64,000 nt of DNA from Mycolicibacterium iranicum. Lineage in GTDB: Bacteria > Actinomycetota > Actinomycetes > Mycobacteriales > Mycobacteriaceae. The translations under genes and the position numbers were made by a program. The DNA lies in NCBI RefSeq assembly GCF_002101705.1, contig NZ_LQPC01000019.1, forward strand, positions 186,001 to 250,000, given 5' to 3'. The notes under the pieces are model-generated. The model did no database searches and was not told the origin of the DNA. It worked only from the letters and a program-made list of their open reading frames with translations. This document shows, in pieces, positions 1 through 9,079 of this stretch (its first letter is position 1; the number at the start of each line of letters is the position of its first letter).

Positions 1-651
1 GCCACATTGCGCTTCGGTGAGGAAGTCCTCGAGTGGTCCGAGACGGCCCGCGGTGTCACCGTCCGGACTGTCGCGGGCACGTACACGGCAGGACAGGTGG
101 TGATCTGCCCCGGGGCGTGGGCGCCGCAGCTGCTGGCCGACTTCGGAATCCCCATCACCGTCGAACGCCAGGTGCTGTATTGGCTCGATCCGGTCGGGGG
201 CGTCGAACCGTTCGTCGATCACCCGATCTTCATCGACGAGGACGCCTCCGGCATGCAGATCTACGGCTTCCCCGCGATCGACGGACCCCGCGGCGGCGTC
301 AAGGTCGCGTTCTTCCGCAAGGGCATCGAGTGCACACCGGACACGATAGACCGGACCGTGCACGACCGTGAGGTGCGCGAAATGCGCGACCGCGCAGCGC
401 AATTGCTGCCCGCCCTGGACGGGCCGTGTGTCCACTCGGCGACCTGCATGTACTCCAATACCCCGGACCAACACTTCGTGATTGCTCGCCACCCCGACAC
501 CGAGAACGTCACGGTGGCATGCGGATTCTCCGGGCACGGCTTCAAATTCGTTCCCGTGGTGGGGGAGATCCTCGCCGATCTCGCCACCACTGGTGCAACG
601 ACGCACCCGATCTCGCTGTTCGACCCCCGCAGATTGGTGACGGCTCTATGA
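1..651 (+). CDS. Monomeric sarcosine oxidase-like FAD oxidoreductase, C-terminal part (5' end outside window)
   Basis: The reading frame is open from base 1, so the N-terminal FAD-binding Rossmann part lies upstream of the window. The visible 216 codons match the C-terminal half of monomeric sarcosine oxidase / N-methyl amino acid oxidases. [13 protein letters not shown] supplies the Cys that covalently holds FAD in this family (codon at 445-447), and GFSGHGFKF contains the active-site Lys. The family oxidatively N-demethylates sarcosine or related N-methyl amines to formaldehyde, H2O2 and the demethylated amine. The stop overlaps the ATG of the Rieske gene (ATGA), indicating translational coupling. 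In this context I infer dimethylglycine or sarcosine as substrate; the exact substrate is not provable from sequence. Confidence 0.85.
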   Translation, partial: ATLRFGEEVLEWSETARGVTVRTVAGTYTAGQVVICPGAWAPQLLADFGIPITVERQVLYWLDPVGGVEPFVDHPIFIDEDASGMQIYGFPAIDGPRGGVKVAFFRKGIECTPDTIDRTVHDREVREMRDRAAQLLPALDGPCVHSATCMYSNTPDQHFVIARHPDTENVTVACGFSGHGFKFVPVVGEILADLATTGATTHPISLFDPRRLVTAL

Positions 652-1787
652 CTGCCTTTCCTCCGCCCGCCCTGCTGCCCACCCTGGCCGGCAGGTACTA
701 CACCAGCGCCGAGGTCTTCGCCTCGGAGCAGGAGCACATCTTCGAGAACACCTGGTTCTGCGCGGTGCGCTCCTCGGACCTCGCGCTACCGGGGAAGTTC
801 AAAAAAGTGCAGGTCGGACGAGAGAGCGTGCTGCTGATCCGCGGCCGCGACGGCCTTCTGCGCGCCTTCCTCAACGTGTGCAGGCATCGCGGTGCCCAAC
901 TCTGCGTGGAGTCTGAGGGCGAGGTCAAGCGGACCCTGCGCTGCCCGTACCACTCCTGGACCTACGCACTCGACGGCAAACTCATGGCAGCGCCGAACAT
1001 CGGGACTCTGACCGACGACGAGGGAGCACCGATCGACCGGTATCGCTACGGACTGGTGCCCGTGGCGCTGACCGAGTGGCTCGGATACGCATGGGTGTGT
1101 CTGTCCGACACCCCGCCGCCGTTCGAGGACGTGCTCGCCGAGACGACCAGGACGCTCGGCGATTCCGATGCCATCAATCGTTACGGTATCGGCGGCCTCG
1201 ACGTGGGGCACCGCGTGGTCTACGACGTCGCGGCGAACTGGAAGCTGATCGTGGAGAACTTCATGGAGTGCTACCACTGCAGCTCGATCCATCCCGAACT
1301 CGTCGGCGTCCTGCCCGAGTTCGCGCGGGGCCTGGCCGCCCAGGCCAACGTCGGACTCGGTGCCGAATTCGGCCCTGAAGTCGCGGGATTCACCGTCGAC
1401 GGAGGTCAGGGCTTCGAGCGGCTGCCCGGAATCACCGATGATCAGGACCGCCGCTACTACGCGATCACCGTGAAGGCGAACGTCTTCATCAACCTGGTAC
1501 CCGACCATGTGATCTTCCACCGGATGTATCCGGTCGCCGCGGATCGCACGGTGGTGGAATGCGATTGGCTTTACACCGGTGAGGTGGTCGGCTCCGATCG
1601 GGATGTTTCCCGCTCTGTCGAGCTGTTCCACCGGGTCAACGTCCAGGATTTCGACGCCTGCGAGCGCACCCAGCCGGCGATGTCGTCGCGCGCCTACCGC
1701 AACGGCGGAGTGCTCGTTCCGGCCGAACACCACATCGCGGAGTTCCATCACTGGGTAATGTCCCGACTGGCTGCTGCTCCGGTGTAG
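648..1787 (+). CDS. Rieske-type monooxygenase alpha subunit, glycine betaine/quaternary ammonium class
   Basis: 379-residue Rieske non-heme iron oxygenase. The [2Fe-2S] ligands are Cys78, His80, Cys99 and His102. The mononuclear iron site begins at [15 protein letters not shown] with His210 and His215. The residue that bridges the two metal centres, Asp in most ring-hydroxylating dioxygenases, is Glu207 (ECYH), as in carnitine, betaine and choline monooxygenases. I infer N-demethylation of a trimethylammonium compound, most simply glycine betaine to dimethylglycine. The ATG at 648 overlaps the upstream stop. No ferredoxin reductase partner is in the window; one may lie upstream. A longer in-frame start at 426 lies inside the upstream gene and was rejected. 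Confidence 0.85.
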   Translation: MTAFPPPALLPTLAGRYYTSAEVFASEQEHIFENTWFCAVRSSDLALPGKFKKVQVGRESVLLIRGRDGLLRAFLNVCRHRGAQLCVESEGEVKRTLRCPYHSWTYALDGKLMAAPNIGTLTDDEGAPIDRYRYGLVPVALTEWLGYAWVCLSDTPPPFEDVLAETTRTLGDSDAINRYGIGGLDVGHRVVYDVAANWKLIVENFMECYHCSSIHPELVGVLPEFARGLAAQANVGLGAEFGPEVAGFTVDGGQGFERLPGITDDQDRRYYAITVKANVFINLVPDHVIFHRMYPVAADRTVVECDWLYTGEVVGSDRDVSRSVELFHRVNVQDFDACERTQPAMSSRAYRNGGVLVPAEHHIAEFHHWVMSRLAAAPV

Positions 1788-1810
1788 ACGGCAAGGGGGT
1801 CGACAGGGCC

Positions 1811-3313
1811 ATGGACGGTGAACCCGATCTCTGGATCGGCGGCTCGTGGCGTCACGCCTCCGATGGAGGCACCCGCTACATCATCAATCCCGCTGACGGC
1901 GGCGTCGCGGCGGTCGTCGACGAAGCCACTCCGGACGATGCGCTGGCGGCCGTGGCCGCGGCCAGAACAGCCTTCGACGACGGAGCCTGGCGCGCCACGC
2001 CCGTCACGGAACGCGCTGCCCTGCTTGATCGCGTCGCAGACCTCCTGCAACGCGACAAGGAATCCCTGGCTCGCCTCGAGACCACCGACACCGGCAAGAC
2101 GCTGGCGGAAAGCCGCATCGACATCGACGACGTAACATCGGTTTTCCGGTACTACGCCAAACTCGTCGGCGCGGAAGCCGATCGCGTTGTCGATGTGGGC
2201 GACGCCGCCGTCATCAGCCGCGTCGTGCGTGAACCGATCGGCGTGTGCGTGTTGATCGCGCCGTGGAACTATCCGCTGCTCCAGATGTCCTGGAAGGTGG
2301 CTCCGGCGCTGGCAGCCGGCTGCACGATGGTCGCCAAACCGAGCGAGGTCACACCGCTGTCCACCATCGCGTTCGCGCACCTCCTGGAGGAGGCCGGCGT
2401 GCCGCCAGGGGTGGTGAATCTGGTGCAGGGCAGCGGCGCCACCCTCGGGGCCGCGTTGACGGATGATCCGGACGTCGATTTCATCTCGTTCACCGGTGGT
2501 CTGGCCACCGGGCGCACCATCGCGAAGACCGCCGCCACCCATGTCACCAAAGTGGCTTTGGAACTCGGTGGTAAGAATCCGCACATCGTGTTCGCCGACA
2601 TCGGGGGGCCAGGGGACAGAGATTCAGGCTGGGACGCCGCTGTCGACCACGTGCTGACCGGGGTCTTCCTGCATTCGGGACAGGTGTGCTCGGCGGGCAC
2701 CCGGTTGATCGTCGAGGAGTCCATCGCCGACGATTTCGTCGCCGCGGTCGCCGCGCGGGCGGAGAAGATCACGATGGGCGACGGTATGGACGCGGCCAGC
2801 GAAACCGGACCATTGGTGTCAGAACAACACCGCGACAAGGTGGAAAGCTATGTGCGGCTGGGCATCTCAGAGGGTGCCCGGCTGGTCACCGGCGGTGCGC
2901 GGCCGGACGACCCGGCGATGGCCGATGGTTACTTCTACCTGCCCACAATCTTCGACCACTGCGACCGGTCGATGCGTATCGTCACCGAGGAGACCTTCGG
3001 TCCGATCCTGACGGTCGAGCGGTTCACGACCGAAGCCGAGGCCATCGCCCTCGGCAACGACACGGAATACGGTCTCGCGGCCGGCGTCCGGACATCGGAT
3101 ACAGCGCGAGGCGAACGTGTGGTGCGGGCGTTGCGGCACGGCACGGTATGGCTCAACGATTTCGGCTACTACACCGCTGCTGCGGAGTGGGGCGGTTTCG
3201 GGAAGTCGGGTAACGGACGTGAACTCGGCCCGACCGGGCTCGCGGAATATCAAGAGATCAAACACATCTGGCACAACACCGCTCCCGGTGCCGCGGGCTG
3301 GTTCAAGGGATAG
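1811..3313 (+). CDS. Aldehyde dehydrogenase, betaine-aldehyde type
   Basis: 500-residue NAD(P)-dependent aldehyde dehydrogenase of normal length. The catalytic Cys293 lies in SGQVCSAGTR, the general base Glu251 in ELGGKNP and the oxyanion Asn153 in APWNYP. It oxidises an aldehyde to the acid. Sitting 23 nt after the Rieske gene and upstream of a choline-oxidase-like gene, it most likely takes betaine aldehyde to glycine betaine (BetB role), which is inference. Aminoaldehydes from polyamines are a plausible alternative. The ATG at 1811 is the first good start and lies just after the preceding stop. Confidence 0.88.
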   Translation: MDGEPDLWIGGSWRHASDGGTRYIINPADGGVAAVVDEATPDDALAAVAAARTAFDDGAWRATPVTERAALLDRVADLLQRDKESLARLETTDTGKTLAESRIDIDDVTSVFRYYAKLVGAEADRVVDVGDAAVISRVVREPIGVCVLIAPWNYPLLQMSWKVAPALAAGCTMVAKPSEVTPLSTIAFAHLLEEAGVPPGVVNLVQGSGATLGAALTDDPDVDFISFTGGLATGRTIAKTAATHVTKVALELGGKNPHIVFADIGGPGDRDSGWDAAVDHVLTGVFLHSGQVCSAGTRLIVEESIADDFVAAVAARAEKITMGDGMDAASETGPLVSEQHRDKVESYVRLGISEGARLVTGGARPDDPAMADGYFYLPTIFDHCDRSMRIVTEETFGPILTVERFTTEAEAIALGNDTEYGLAAGVRTSDTARGERVVRALRHGTVWLNDFGYYTAAAEWGGFGKSGNGRELGPTGLAEYQEIKHIWHNTAPGAAGWFKG

Positions 3314-3321
3314 GACAGCAT

Positions 3322-4881
3322 ATGGTGATCAAGCAGCCTTCCGGGGCGAGCGGAGCGACGGGAAAGAGCCACGCTGACAGCGGCATGGAGGACTTTGGAT
3401 ACAAAGAGTCACTCGACCGCAGCATCGGCAAGTTCGCCAGTTTCGCCGCAGGGGTCAGCTACATCTCCATCCTCACGGGCACGTTTCAGCTGTTCTACTT
3501 CGGGTTCGGCACGGCCGGGCCCGCCTATCTGTGGTCGTGGCCCATCGTTTTCGTCGGCCAGATGGCAGTCGCACTGTGCTTCATGGAACTGGCTGCCAAG
3601 TACCCGGTCGCCGGGTCCGTCTACAACTGGAGCAAGAAGCTCGCCAGCAGGCTCGTCGGGTGGACTTCGGGGTGGCTCATGCTCACCGCGTCCATCGTGA
3701 CGATCTCGGCGGTGGCACTGGCCTACCAACTCAACCTGCCGCGGCTGTGGAGCGGTTTCCAGATCATCGGCGACGGCTCCGGCACCTACGACTATGCCGC
3801 AAACGCGGTGCTCCTCGGCTCCATACTGATCGCCTTCACCACGATCGTTAACGCGCTCGGGGTTCGACTGATGGCCATGATCAACTCGAGCGGAGTGTTC
3901 ATCGAACTGATTGCCGCCGTGCTGATCGTCATCCTGCTGGCCGTCAACGTGGAACGGGGACCGCAGGTCTTCTTCTCCACCAACGGTTACGGCGCCGGGG
4001 AGAGCATGGGCTTCCTCGGCGCGTTTCTCATCGCGTCGCTGGCGTCGGGCTACGTCATGTACGGATTCGATACGGCGAGCTCGCTGGGTGAGGAGACGGT
4101 CGAACCGCGCCGCACCGCGCCGGAGGCGATCGCCCGCGCGATCCTGGCGTCCTTCGTGATCGGCGGCGGCATCCTGGTGTTCGCGGTGATGGCCGCGCCG
4201 AACCTGGAGGATCCGCAGCTCGGTGAAAGCAGCGGCGGCCTGCAGTACATCGTCGAGCAGGTGATGTGGGGACCGCTGGGCAAGATCTTCCTGGTCTGCA
4301 TCGTCATTGCGGTTACGGTGTGCTGCCTGGCTGTACACACCGCCGCGATCCGGCTGAGTTTCGCGATGGCCCGCGACAACGCGTTGCCGTTCGGCGAGAA
4401 GCTGGCGACGGTGAACCCGAAGACGCAGACGCCGATCATCCCTGCCGTCACGATCGGCATTCTGGCCCTGCTGATCCTGGTCATCAATATCGCGAACATC
4501 CAGATCTTCACGGTGCTGACCTCGATCGCCATCATCATGATCTACCTGGCCTATCTGATGGTGACGGGCCCGCTTCTGAAGAAGCGGCTTCAAGGGCAGT
4601 GGCCGCCGAAGGATCTCGCCGAGGGTGGTTACTTCACGATGGGAAGGTGGGGGCTTGCGGTCAACATCGTCGCGGTCGTGTGGGGTGTCGGAATGGCGAT
4701 AAACCTCGCATGGCCGCGGGTGGCCGTGTACGGCGAGCCCTGGTACTTCACCTGGGGTGCGTTCCTCTACATCGGCATCATACTGGGCGCGGGCCTGCTG
4801 TGGTACTCGCTCAAGGGCCGCAACCACATCGGTACCCTGAAATCGCATGCCGCCGAGACTGTTTCGGATACTGATGGCTGA
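3322..4881 (+). CDS. APC-superfamily amino acid/amine permease
   Basis: 519-residue integral membrane protein with about 12 hydrophobic segments after a roughly 35-residue hydrophilic N-terminus. It belongs to the amino acid-polyamine-organocation superfamily. The segment around residues 37-50, ending in FASFAAGVSYISIL, is the usual first-helix signature. The gene starts 8 nt after the aldehyde dehydrogenase stop, and its own stop overlaps the next gene by 8 bp, so it is part of the operon. The likely job is uptake of the operon's substrate, such as choline, betaine or another amine. Substrate specificity cannot be read from the sequence. Confidence 0.85.
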   Translation: MVIKQPSGASGATGKSHADSGMEDFGYKESLDRSIGKFASFAAGVSYISILTGTFQLFYFGFGTAGPAYLWSWPIVFVGQMAVALCFMELAAKYPVAGSVYNWSKKLASRLVGWTSGWLMLTASIVTISAVALAYQLNLPRLWSGFQIIGDGSGTYDYAANAVLLGSILIAFTTIVNALGVRLMAMINSSGVFIELIAAVLIVILLAVNVERGPQVFFSTNGYGAGESMGFLGAFLIASLASGYVMYGFDTASSLGEETVEPRRTAPEAIARAILASFVIGGGILVFAVMAAPNLEDPQLGESSGGLQYIVEQVMWGPLGKIFLVCIVIAVTVCCLAVHTAAIRLSFAMARDNALPFGEKLATVNPKTQTPIIPAVTIGILALLILVINIANIQIFTVLTSIAIIMIYLAYLMVTGPLLKKRLQGQWPPKDLAEGGYFTMGRWGLAVNIVAVVWGVGMAINLAWPRVAVYGEPWYFTWGAFLYIGIILGAGLLWYSLKGRNHIGTLKSHAAETVSDTDG

Positions 4882-6394
4882 CAGCACTTTTGACTACATC
4901 GTCGCCGGGGGCGGCACCGCAGGCTGCGTGCTGGCCGCCCGGCTGTCCGAGGACCCCGGCGTCACGGTCTGTCTGATCGAGGCGGGACCGTCGGACGTCG
5001 GAGACGACGCGATCCTGGTGCTGTCGGAGTGGATGCATCTGCTCGACTCCGGCTACGACTGGGATTATCCGGTCGAGCCTCAGGAACGCGGCAATTCGTT
5101 CATGCGGCACGCGCGGGCCAAGGTCCTGGGGGGTTGTTCGTCGCATAACTCGTGCATCGCGTTTCACCCGCCCGCCGAGGCGCTCGACGAGTGGGTCGGG
5201 ATAGGCGCCACCGGGTGGGGTGCAGACGAGGTGCTACCCCTGGTCCGGCGCCTGACCGAAACGGTGCTGCTGCGGGATGTGCCCCCCGAAGACCCCTGCG
5301 GCGTCGCGGTTCTCGAATCCGCCGCGCTGGCGGGTCTGCCGACGGTGGCGTTCAACCGTGGTGAGACCGTGCGCAACGGGGCCGGCTGGTTCCAGATCAA
5401 CGGCGGCGAGGACGGTATCCGCAACTCGACGTCGAAAGCGTTCCTGCATCCGATCCTGGGCACCCGCAAGAACCTCGAAGTTCGCACCGACTCCTGGATT
5501 TCGGAGATCCTGTTCGACGAGTCGAAGCGAGCTACCGGGGTCCGCTATCAGCGACCCGACCTCACCGGCTACGACACGGTGTCCGCGCGCCGGGAGGTGA
5601 TCGTCACCGCAGGGGCGATCGACACCCCGAAGTTGTTGATGCTTTCGGGGATCGGGCCCACCGCCCACTTGCGGGAGATCGGCATCGACGTGCGCGTCGA
5701 CTCGCCGGGTGTCGGGGCGAACCTCGACGACCATGTCGAGGGGTTGGTGTTCTGGGAAGCCGCGCAGCCGATGGTGACGACCTCGACGCAGTGGTGGGAG
5801 ATCGGTCTGTTCACGACCATCGACGAGGGCCTCACACAGCCTGATCTGATGATGCACTACGGCAGCGTGCCGTTCGACATGAACACGCTGCGCCATGGAT
5901 ATCCCACGACCGACAACGGATTCTGCCTGACGCCCAACGTAACTCAAGGTCGGTCGCGTGGGACGGTGCGCTTGCGGTCCCGTGATTTCCGTGATCGCGC
6001 CAGGGTCGACCCGCGCTACTTCACCGACCCCGAAGGCTACGACGACCGGATCATGCTCGCCGGCGTCAAGCTGGCCCGCACGATTGCCGCACAACAACCG
6101 CTGGCCCCGTGGATCTCTCGCGAGCTGGCGCCCGGACCCGACGCCACCACCGACGACGAACTGCTCGACTACATCCATCGCTGCCACAACACCGTCTACC
6201 ACCCCGCAGCGACCGCCCGGATGGGATCAGTGTCGGATCCGATGGCGGTGCTGGATCCGCAACTGCGGGTCAAGGGTGTCACGGGGCTTCGGGTCGTGGA
6301 CGCGTCGGCGATGCCGAAGCTGCCGTCGGTCAACCCGAACATCACCGTGATGACCATGGCGGAGAAGTGTGCCGACCTCATCAGAGAAGCCTGA
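4874..6394 (+). CDS. GMC-family oxidoreductase, choline oxidase-like
   Basis: 506-residue FAD-dependent GMC enzyme. The ADP-binding motif AGGGTAGCVLAARLSE is at residues 11-26 and the second GMC signature GAIDTPKLLMLSGIG at 247-261. It closely resembles Arthrobacter choline oxidase: GGCSSHNSCIAF holds His91, the flavin-linking His equivalent; DDHVEG holds Glu289, which binds trimethylammonium; MMHYGS holds His328; YHP holds His443; VNPN holds Asn487. It should oxidise choline to betaine aldehyde and perhaps on to betaine. Compared with choline oxidase it lacks about 17 residues, including the common HGxxGP loop, just before the VPPEDP motif, and also the C-terminal tail. The start at 4874 overlaps the permease stop. 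An upstream in-frame ATG at 4847 lies inside the permease gene. Confidence 0.85.
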   Translation: MADSTFDYIVAGGGTAGCVLAARLSEDPGVTVCLIEAGPSDVGDDAILVLSEWMHLLDSGYDWDYPVEPQERGNSFMRHARAKVLGGCSSHNSCIAFHPPAEALDEWVGIGATGWGADEVLPLVRRLTETVLLRDVPPEDPCGVAVLESAALAGLPTVAFNRGETVRNGAGWFQINGGEDGIRNSTSKAFLHPILGTRKNLEVRTDSWISEILFDESKRATGVRYQRPDLTGYDTVSARREVIVTAGAIDTPKLLMLSGIGPTAHLREIGIDVRVDSPGVGANLDDHVEGLVFWEAAQPMVTTSTQWWEIGLFTTIDEGLTQPDLMMHYGSVPFDMNTLRHGYPTTDNGFCLTPNVTQGRSRGTVRLRSRDFRDRARVDPRYFTDPEGYDDRIMLAGVKLARTIAAQQPLAPWISRELAPGPDATTDDELLDYIHRCHNTVYHPAATARMGSVSDPMAVLDPQLRVKGVTGLRVVDASAMPKLPSVNPNITVMTMAEKCADLIREA

Positions 6395-8216
6395 CCGCCG
6401 GAGTCTTCCGGAGTTCCTGGCCGAGCACACGCCGTTCCAGGGCTCGACGGAGACCGAGCTCGCCGAACTCGCCGCCGGGGCGTTGATCGAGGAGTTCGCG
6501 ACCGGCGCCGTCGTCGCCGACTATTCGTCGCGCGTGCCCGACGAGGTGTGGATGGTCTGCGACGGCGCAGTGGCACTGCGATCCAGTGGTGACGGCGCCC
6601 TCATCGACGTCGTCACCCGAGGCGGGATCTTCGGCTACACGCCGCTGCTGACGGGCGCAGGCATGGACTTCGAAGCCCGTGCCACAAGCGCGAGCACCCT
6701 CATCAAGCTGCCCGGGCCGCTGGTTCGCGCACAGTTCGCCAAGCCGGCGGGCTTGGCCTTCCTCGCATCGTCCGGCTGGCCCCGGGCTGCCGAGCGGCCG
6801 ACGATCGCACCTGCGACCGACAGCAGACCGGTCGCCGAACTCGTCCGCGGAAAGGTACTGGTCGTCGCGCCGACCGACACGGTCCGCGACGTCGTCGTCC
6901 GCATGACCGAAAACCGCGTGTCGTATGCGCTGATCCGGCTGCGGGACGGGAATCTGGGCATCTTCACCGATCGCGACCTGCGGACCCGGGTCGTCGCAGC
7001 CGGGCTGTCGGTCGATGTGGCCATCGAGACGGTGATGAGCGCGCCCGTCCGCACCGTCACGACGGATCTGTCCGCCGACAGTGTCCTGATGGAAATGCTC
7101 GAGTGCGGGCTGCGGCACATGCCGGTTCTGACGCCGCGCGGTGAAGTCGTGGGAGTGCTCGAAGACGCCGATCTGTTGGCGGCTTCGGCACGGCAGAGCT
7201 TCATGCTGCGACGCGCGATCGCCGACGCCGCCGATTCGGCGCAGCTGCAGCACGTGGGGCAGCGCGTCACCGGTACCGCTGTCGACCTCTTCCGCAACGG
7301 CACCAAGGCCGCTGCGACGAGTGCCATCCTTTCGGTCGTCATCGACAGCCTGGTTCGCCGTGCGTTGGAAATCGTTCTCGCCCAGACAGATACCGGGGAC
7401 GTCGATGGTTTCGCATGGCTGACGCTCGGCAGTGTTGCGCGCCGAGAGGCGATGCCGTCCTCCGACGTCGACAGCGCGTTGTCGTTTCGCGACGACCTCG
7501 CGGTCCGCGCACCGCAGCTGCGGGCGATCGCCTCGCAGGTGCACGACCTGCTCGAGGCGTGCGGTCTGCCCCACGATCGCAACGGCGCGACCGCGGCATC
7601 GACGAGATTTGCACGGACACAGTCCGATTGGCGCGACGCCGCCCAGGCCTGGCTGGATGACCCGCTGCAGAACCAGGGCCTGATCATGTCCTCGTTGTTG
7701 ATCGACGCGCGCGTGGTCTGGGGTGACCCGTCACTGCATACCGTGCCCGCGGCATTTCACCGGATCCGCGAGGAACATCCGAACGCGTTGCGGCTGCAGC
7801 TGCTCGAGGTGCTGTCAGGCAAGGTGCGGACCCGTTCGCTGCGCGACGTGCTCTCGCGGCGCGGCGGCACCTTCGATCTGAAGAACCACGCGGTGACCCC
7901 GATCGTGAACCTGGCCCGCTGGGGCGGCCTGAACGCAGGCGTCACGTCGGCGGCCACTCCGACCCGACTCGAGGCCGCGGCGCAATCGGGTGTGCTGAGC
8001 GACGCCGACGCGCGCACGCTCTGCGATGTGTACACGATGGTGCAACGACTTCGGATGACCCATCAGGTCGAACAGCTCGCCGCCGGCCACACCCCGAACG
8101 ACATCATCACCATGTCGGAACTCTCACCGCTCAACCGCAGCCTGCTCGGTGACGGGTTGCGAGAGATCGCAGCGGTGCGCCGACGCGTCGGCAACCTCGG
8201 CCGCACGGGCCTATAG
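6369..8216 (+). CDS. cNMP-like / CBS pair / DUF294 nucleotidyltransferase-like signalling protein
   Basis: 615 residues from a GTG that overlaps the GMC gene by 26 bp, with GGAG four bases upstream. The order is a cyclic-nucleotide-binding-like beta roll (about 15-130), two CBS motifs (about 155-275), then a DUF294 nucleotidyltransferase fold of the GlnD type with GS at 354-355 and SDVD at 365-368, followed by a helical C-terminal domain. The acidic nucleotidyltransferase motif looks intact. CBS modules usually sense adenine nucleotides. Proteins of this class often sit beside transporter genes, so I infer a sensor that controls uptake or flux of this pathway. The modified target is unknown. 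Confidence 0.75.
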   Translation: MPTSSEKPDRRSLPEFLAEHTPFQGSTETELAELAAGALIEEFATGAVVADYSSRVPDEVWMVCDGAVALRSSGDGALIDVVTRGGIFGYTPLLTGAGMDFEARATSASTLIKLPGPLVRAQFAKPAGLAFLASSGWPRAAERPTIAPATDSRPVAELVRGKVLVVAPTDTVRDVVVRMTENRVSYALIRLRDGNLGIFTDRDLRTRVVAAGLSVDVAIETVMSAPVRTVTTDLSADSVLMEMLECGLRHMPVLTPRGEVVGVLEDADLLAASARQSFMLRRAIADAADSAQLQHVGQRVTGTAVDLFRNGTKAAATSAILSVVIDSLVRRALEIVLAQTDTGDVDGFAWLTLGSVARREAMPSSDVDSALSFRDDLAVRAPQLRAIASQVHDLLEACGLPHDRNGATAASTRFARTQSDWRDAAQAWLDDPLQNQGLIMSSLLIDARVVWGDPSLHTVPAAFHRIREEHPNALRLQLLEVLSGKVRTRSLRDVLSRRGGTFDLKNHAVTPIVNLARWGGLNAGVTSAATPTRLEAAAQSGVLSDADARTLCDVYTMVQRLRMTHQVEQLAAGHTPNDIITMSELSPLNRSLLGDGLREIAAVRRRVGNLGRTGL

Positions 8217-8228
8217 GCTGGTTGTGCA

Positions 8229-9023
8229 ATGGTCAAGGACGACAGCACATCAGCCGGGGATCCTCCTGCCGCCGTGCAGTCCGTGGACCGCGCACTGACA
8301 GTTCTGGAGATCGTCGCTTCGCTGGGGCAGGCCGGCGTCACCGAGATCGCCGCCGAGCTCGGCGTCCACAAGTCGACGGTGTCGCGGCTGATTGCGGTGC
8401 TGGAGGCTCGCGGATATGTCGAGCGGATCTCCGAACGCGGCAAGTACCGTCTCGGGTTCGCGATTCCGCGGTTGGCGCATGTGGCGGGCGGTCAGAGCGA
8501 CCTGGTGAAGCTGGGCCAGGTGGCCTGCGACATGCTCAGCGTCGACGTGGGGGAGACGGCCAACCTCGCCGTGCTCGACCAGGACCGCATCGTCAACATC
8601 GTCGAATCGATCGGTCCGGCGGAGATCACGCTGCGCACCTGGGTCGGGCAGAGCTGCCCGGCATACGCCACCTCCAGTGGCAAAGTGCTTCTGGCCGGCC
8701 TCGATCCCAATGACGTGCGTGCCCGGGTTCCGGTGCCCATCACCCTGTTCACCGAGTCCACCGTTGGCAGCGTCGCCGACCTGCAGGACGAGCTGTCGGT
8801 GGTGCGGGAGCGCGGATGGGCCAGCGTGAGCGAGGAACTCGAAGTGGGCCTCAACGCGGTCGCCGCACCCGTTCACGGTGCGCACGCGCAAGTCGTTGCC
8901 GCGCTCAGTGTTTCAGGACCCTCGTACCGGCTGGCGCCGGAACGGTTCGAAGAGGTCGCCAAGCAGACGATCGCGGCCGCCGACGAGATCAGCCACCGGC
9001 TGGGCTGGACCGCGCGAGAATAG
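8229..9023 (+). CDS. IclR-family transcriptional regulator
   Basis: 264 residues: an N-terminal winged helix (about 18-80; GVTEIAAELGVHKSTVSRL is the recognition region), then the IclR effector-binding domain (about 90-255, with CPAYATSSGKVLLA). It follows the DUF294 gene by 12 nt and ends the catabolic operon, so it is the probable pathway-specific regulator. A -10-like TAGGCT at 8214-8219, overlapping the upstream stop, lies nine bases before the ATG and may add a separate transcript. The effector is likely a pathway metabolite (inference). Confidence 0.88.
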   Translation: MVKDDSTSAGDPPAAVQSVDRALTVLEIVASLGQAGVTEIAAELGVHKSTVSRLIAVLEARGYVERISERGKYRLGFAIPRLAHVAGGQSDLVKLGQVACDMLSVDVGETANLAVLDQDRIVNIVESIGPAEITLRTWVGQSCPAYATSSGKVLLAGLDPNDVRARVPVPITLFTESTVGSVADLQDELSVVRERGWASVSEELEVGLNAVAAPVHGAHAQVVAALSVSGPSYRLAPERFEEVAKQTIAAADEISHRLGWTARE

Positions 9024-9079
9024 GGCTCGATTGATGCCGAGGGCGCGTGCAGAGCGTCAAACGGGCAGATCTCACGACC

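Noticed and set aside
786..1751. 321-residue minus-strand frame opposite the Rieske gene
   Set aside because: Opposes conserved Rieske motifs; low-quality composition.
3409..4887. 492-residue minus-strand open frame opposite the APC permease
   Set aside because: Antisense shadow: His/Asp/Arg-rich composition, no domain, and it covers a clear membrane protein gene. Such frames are common at this GC content.
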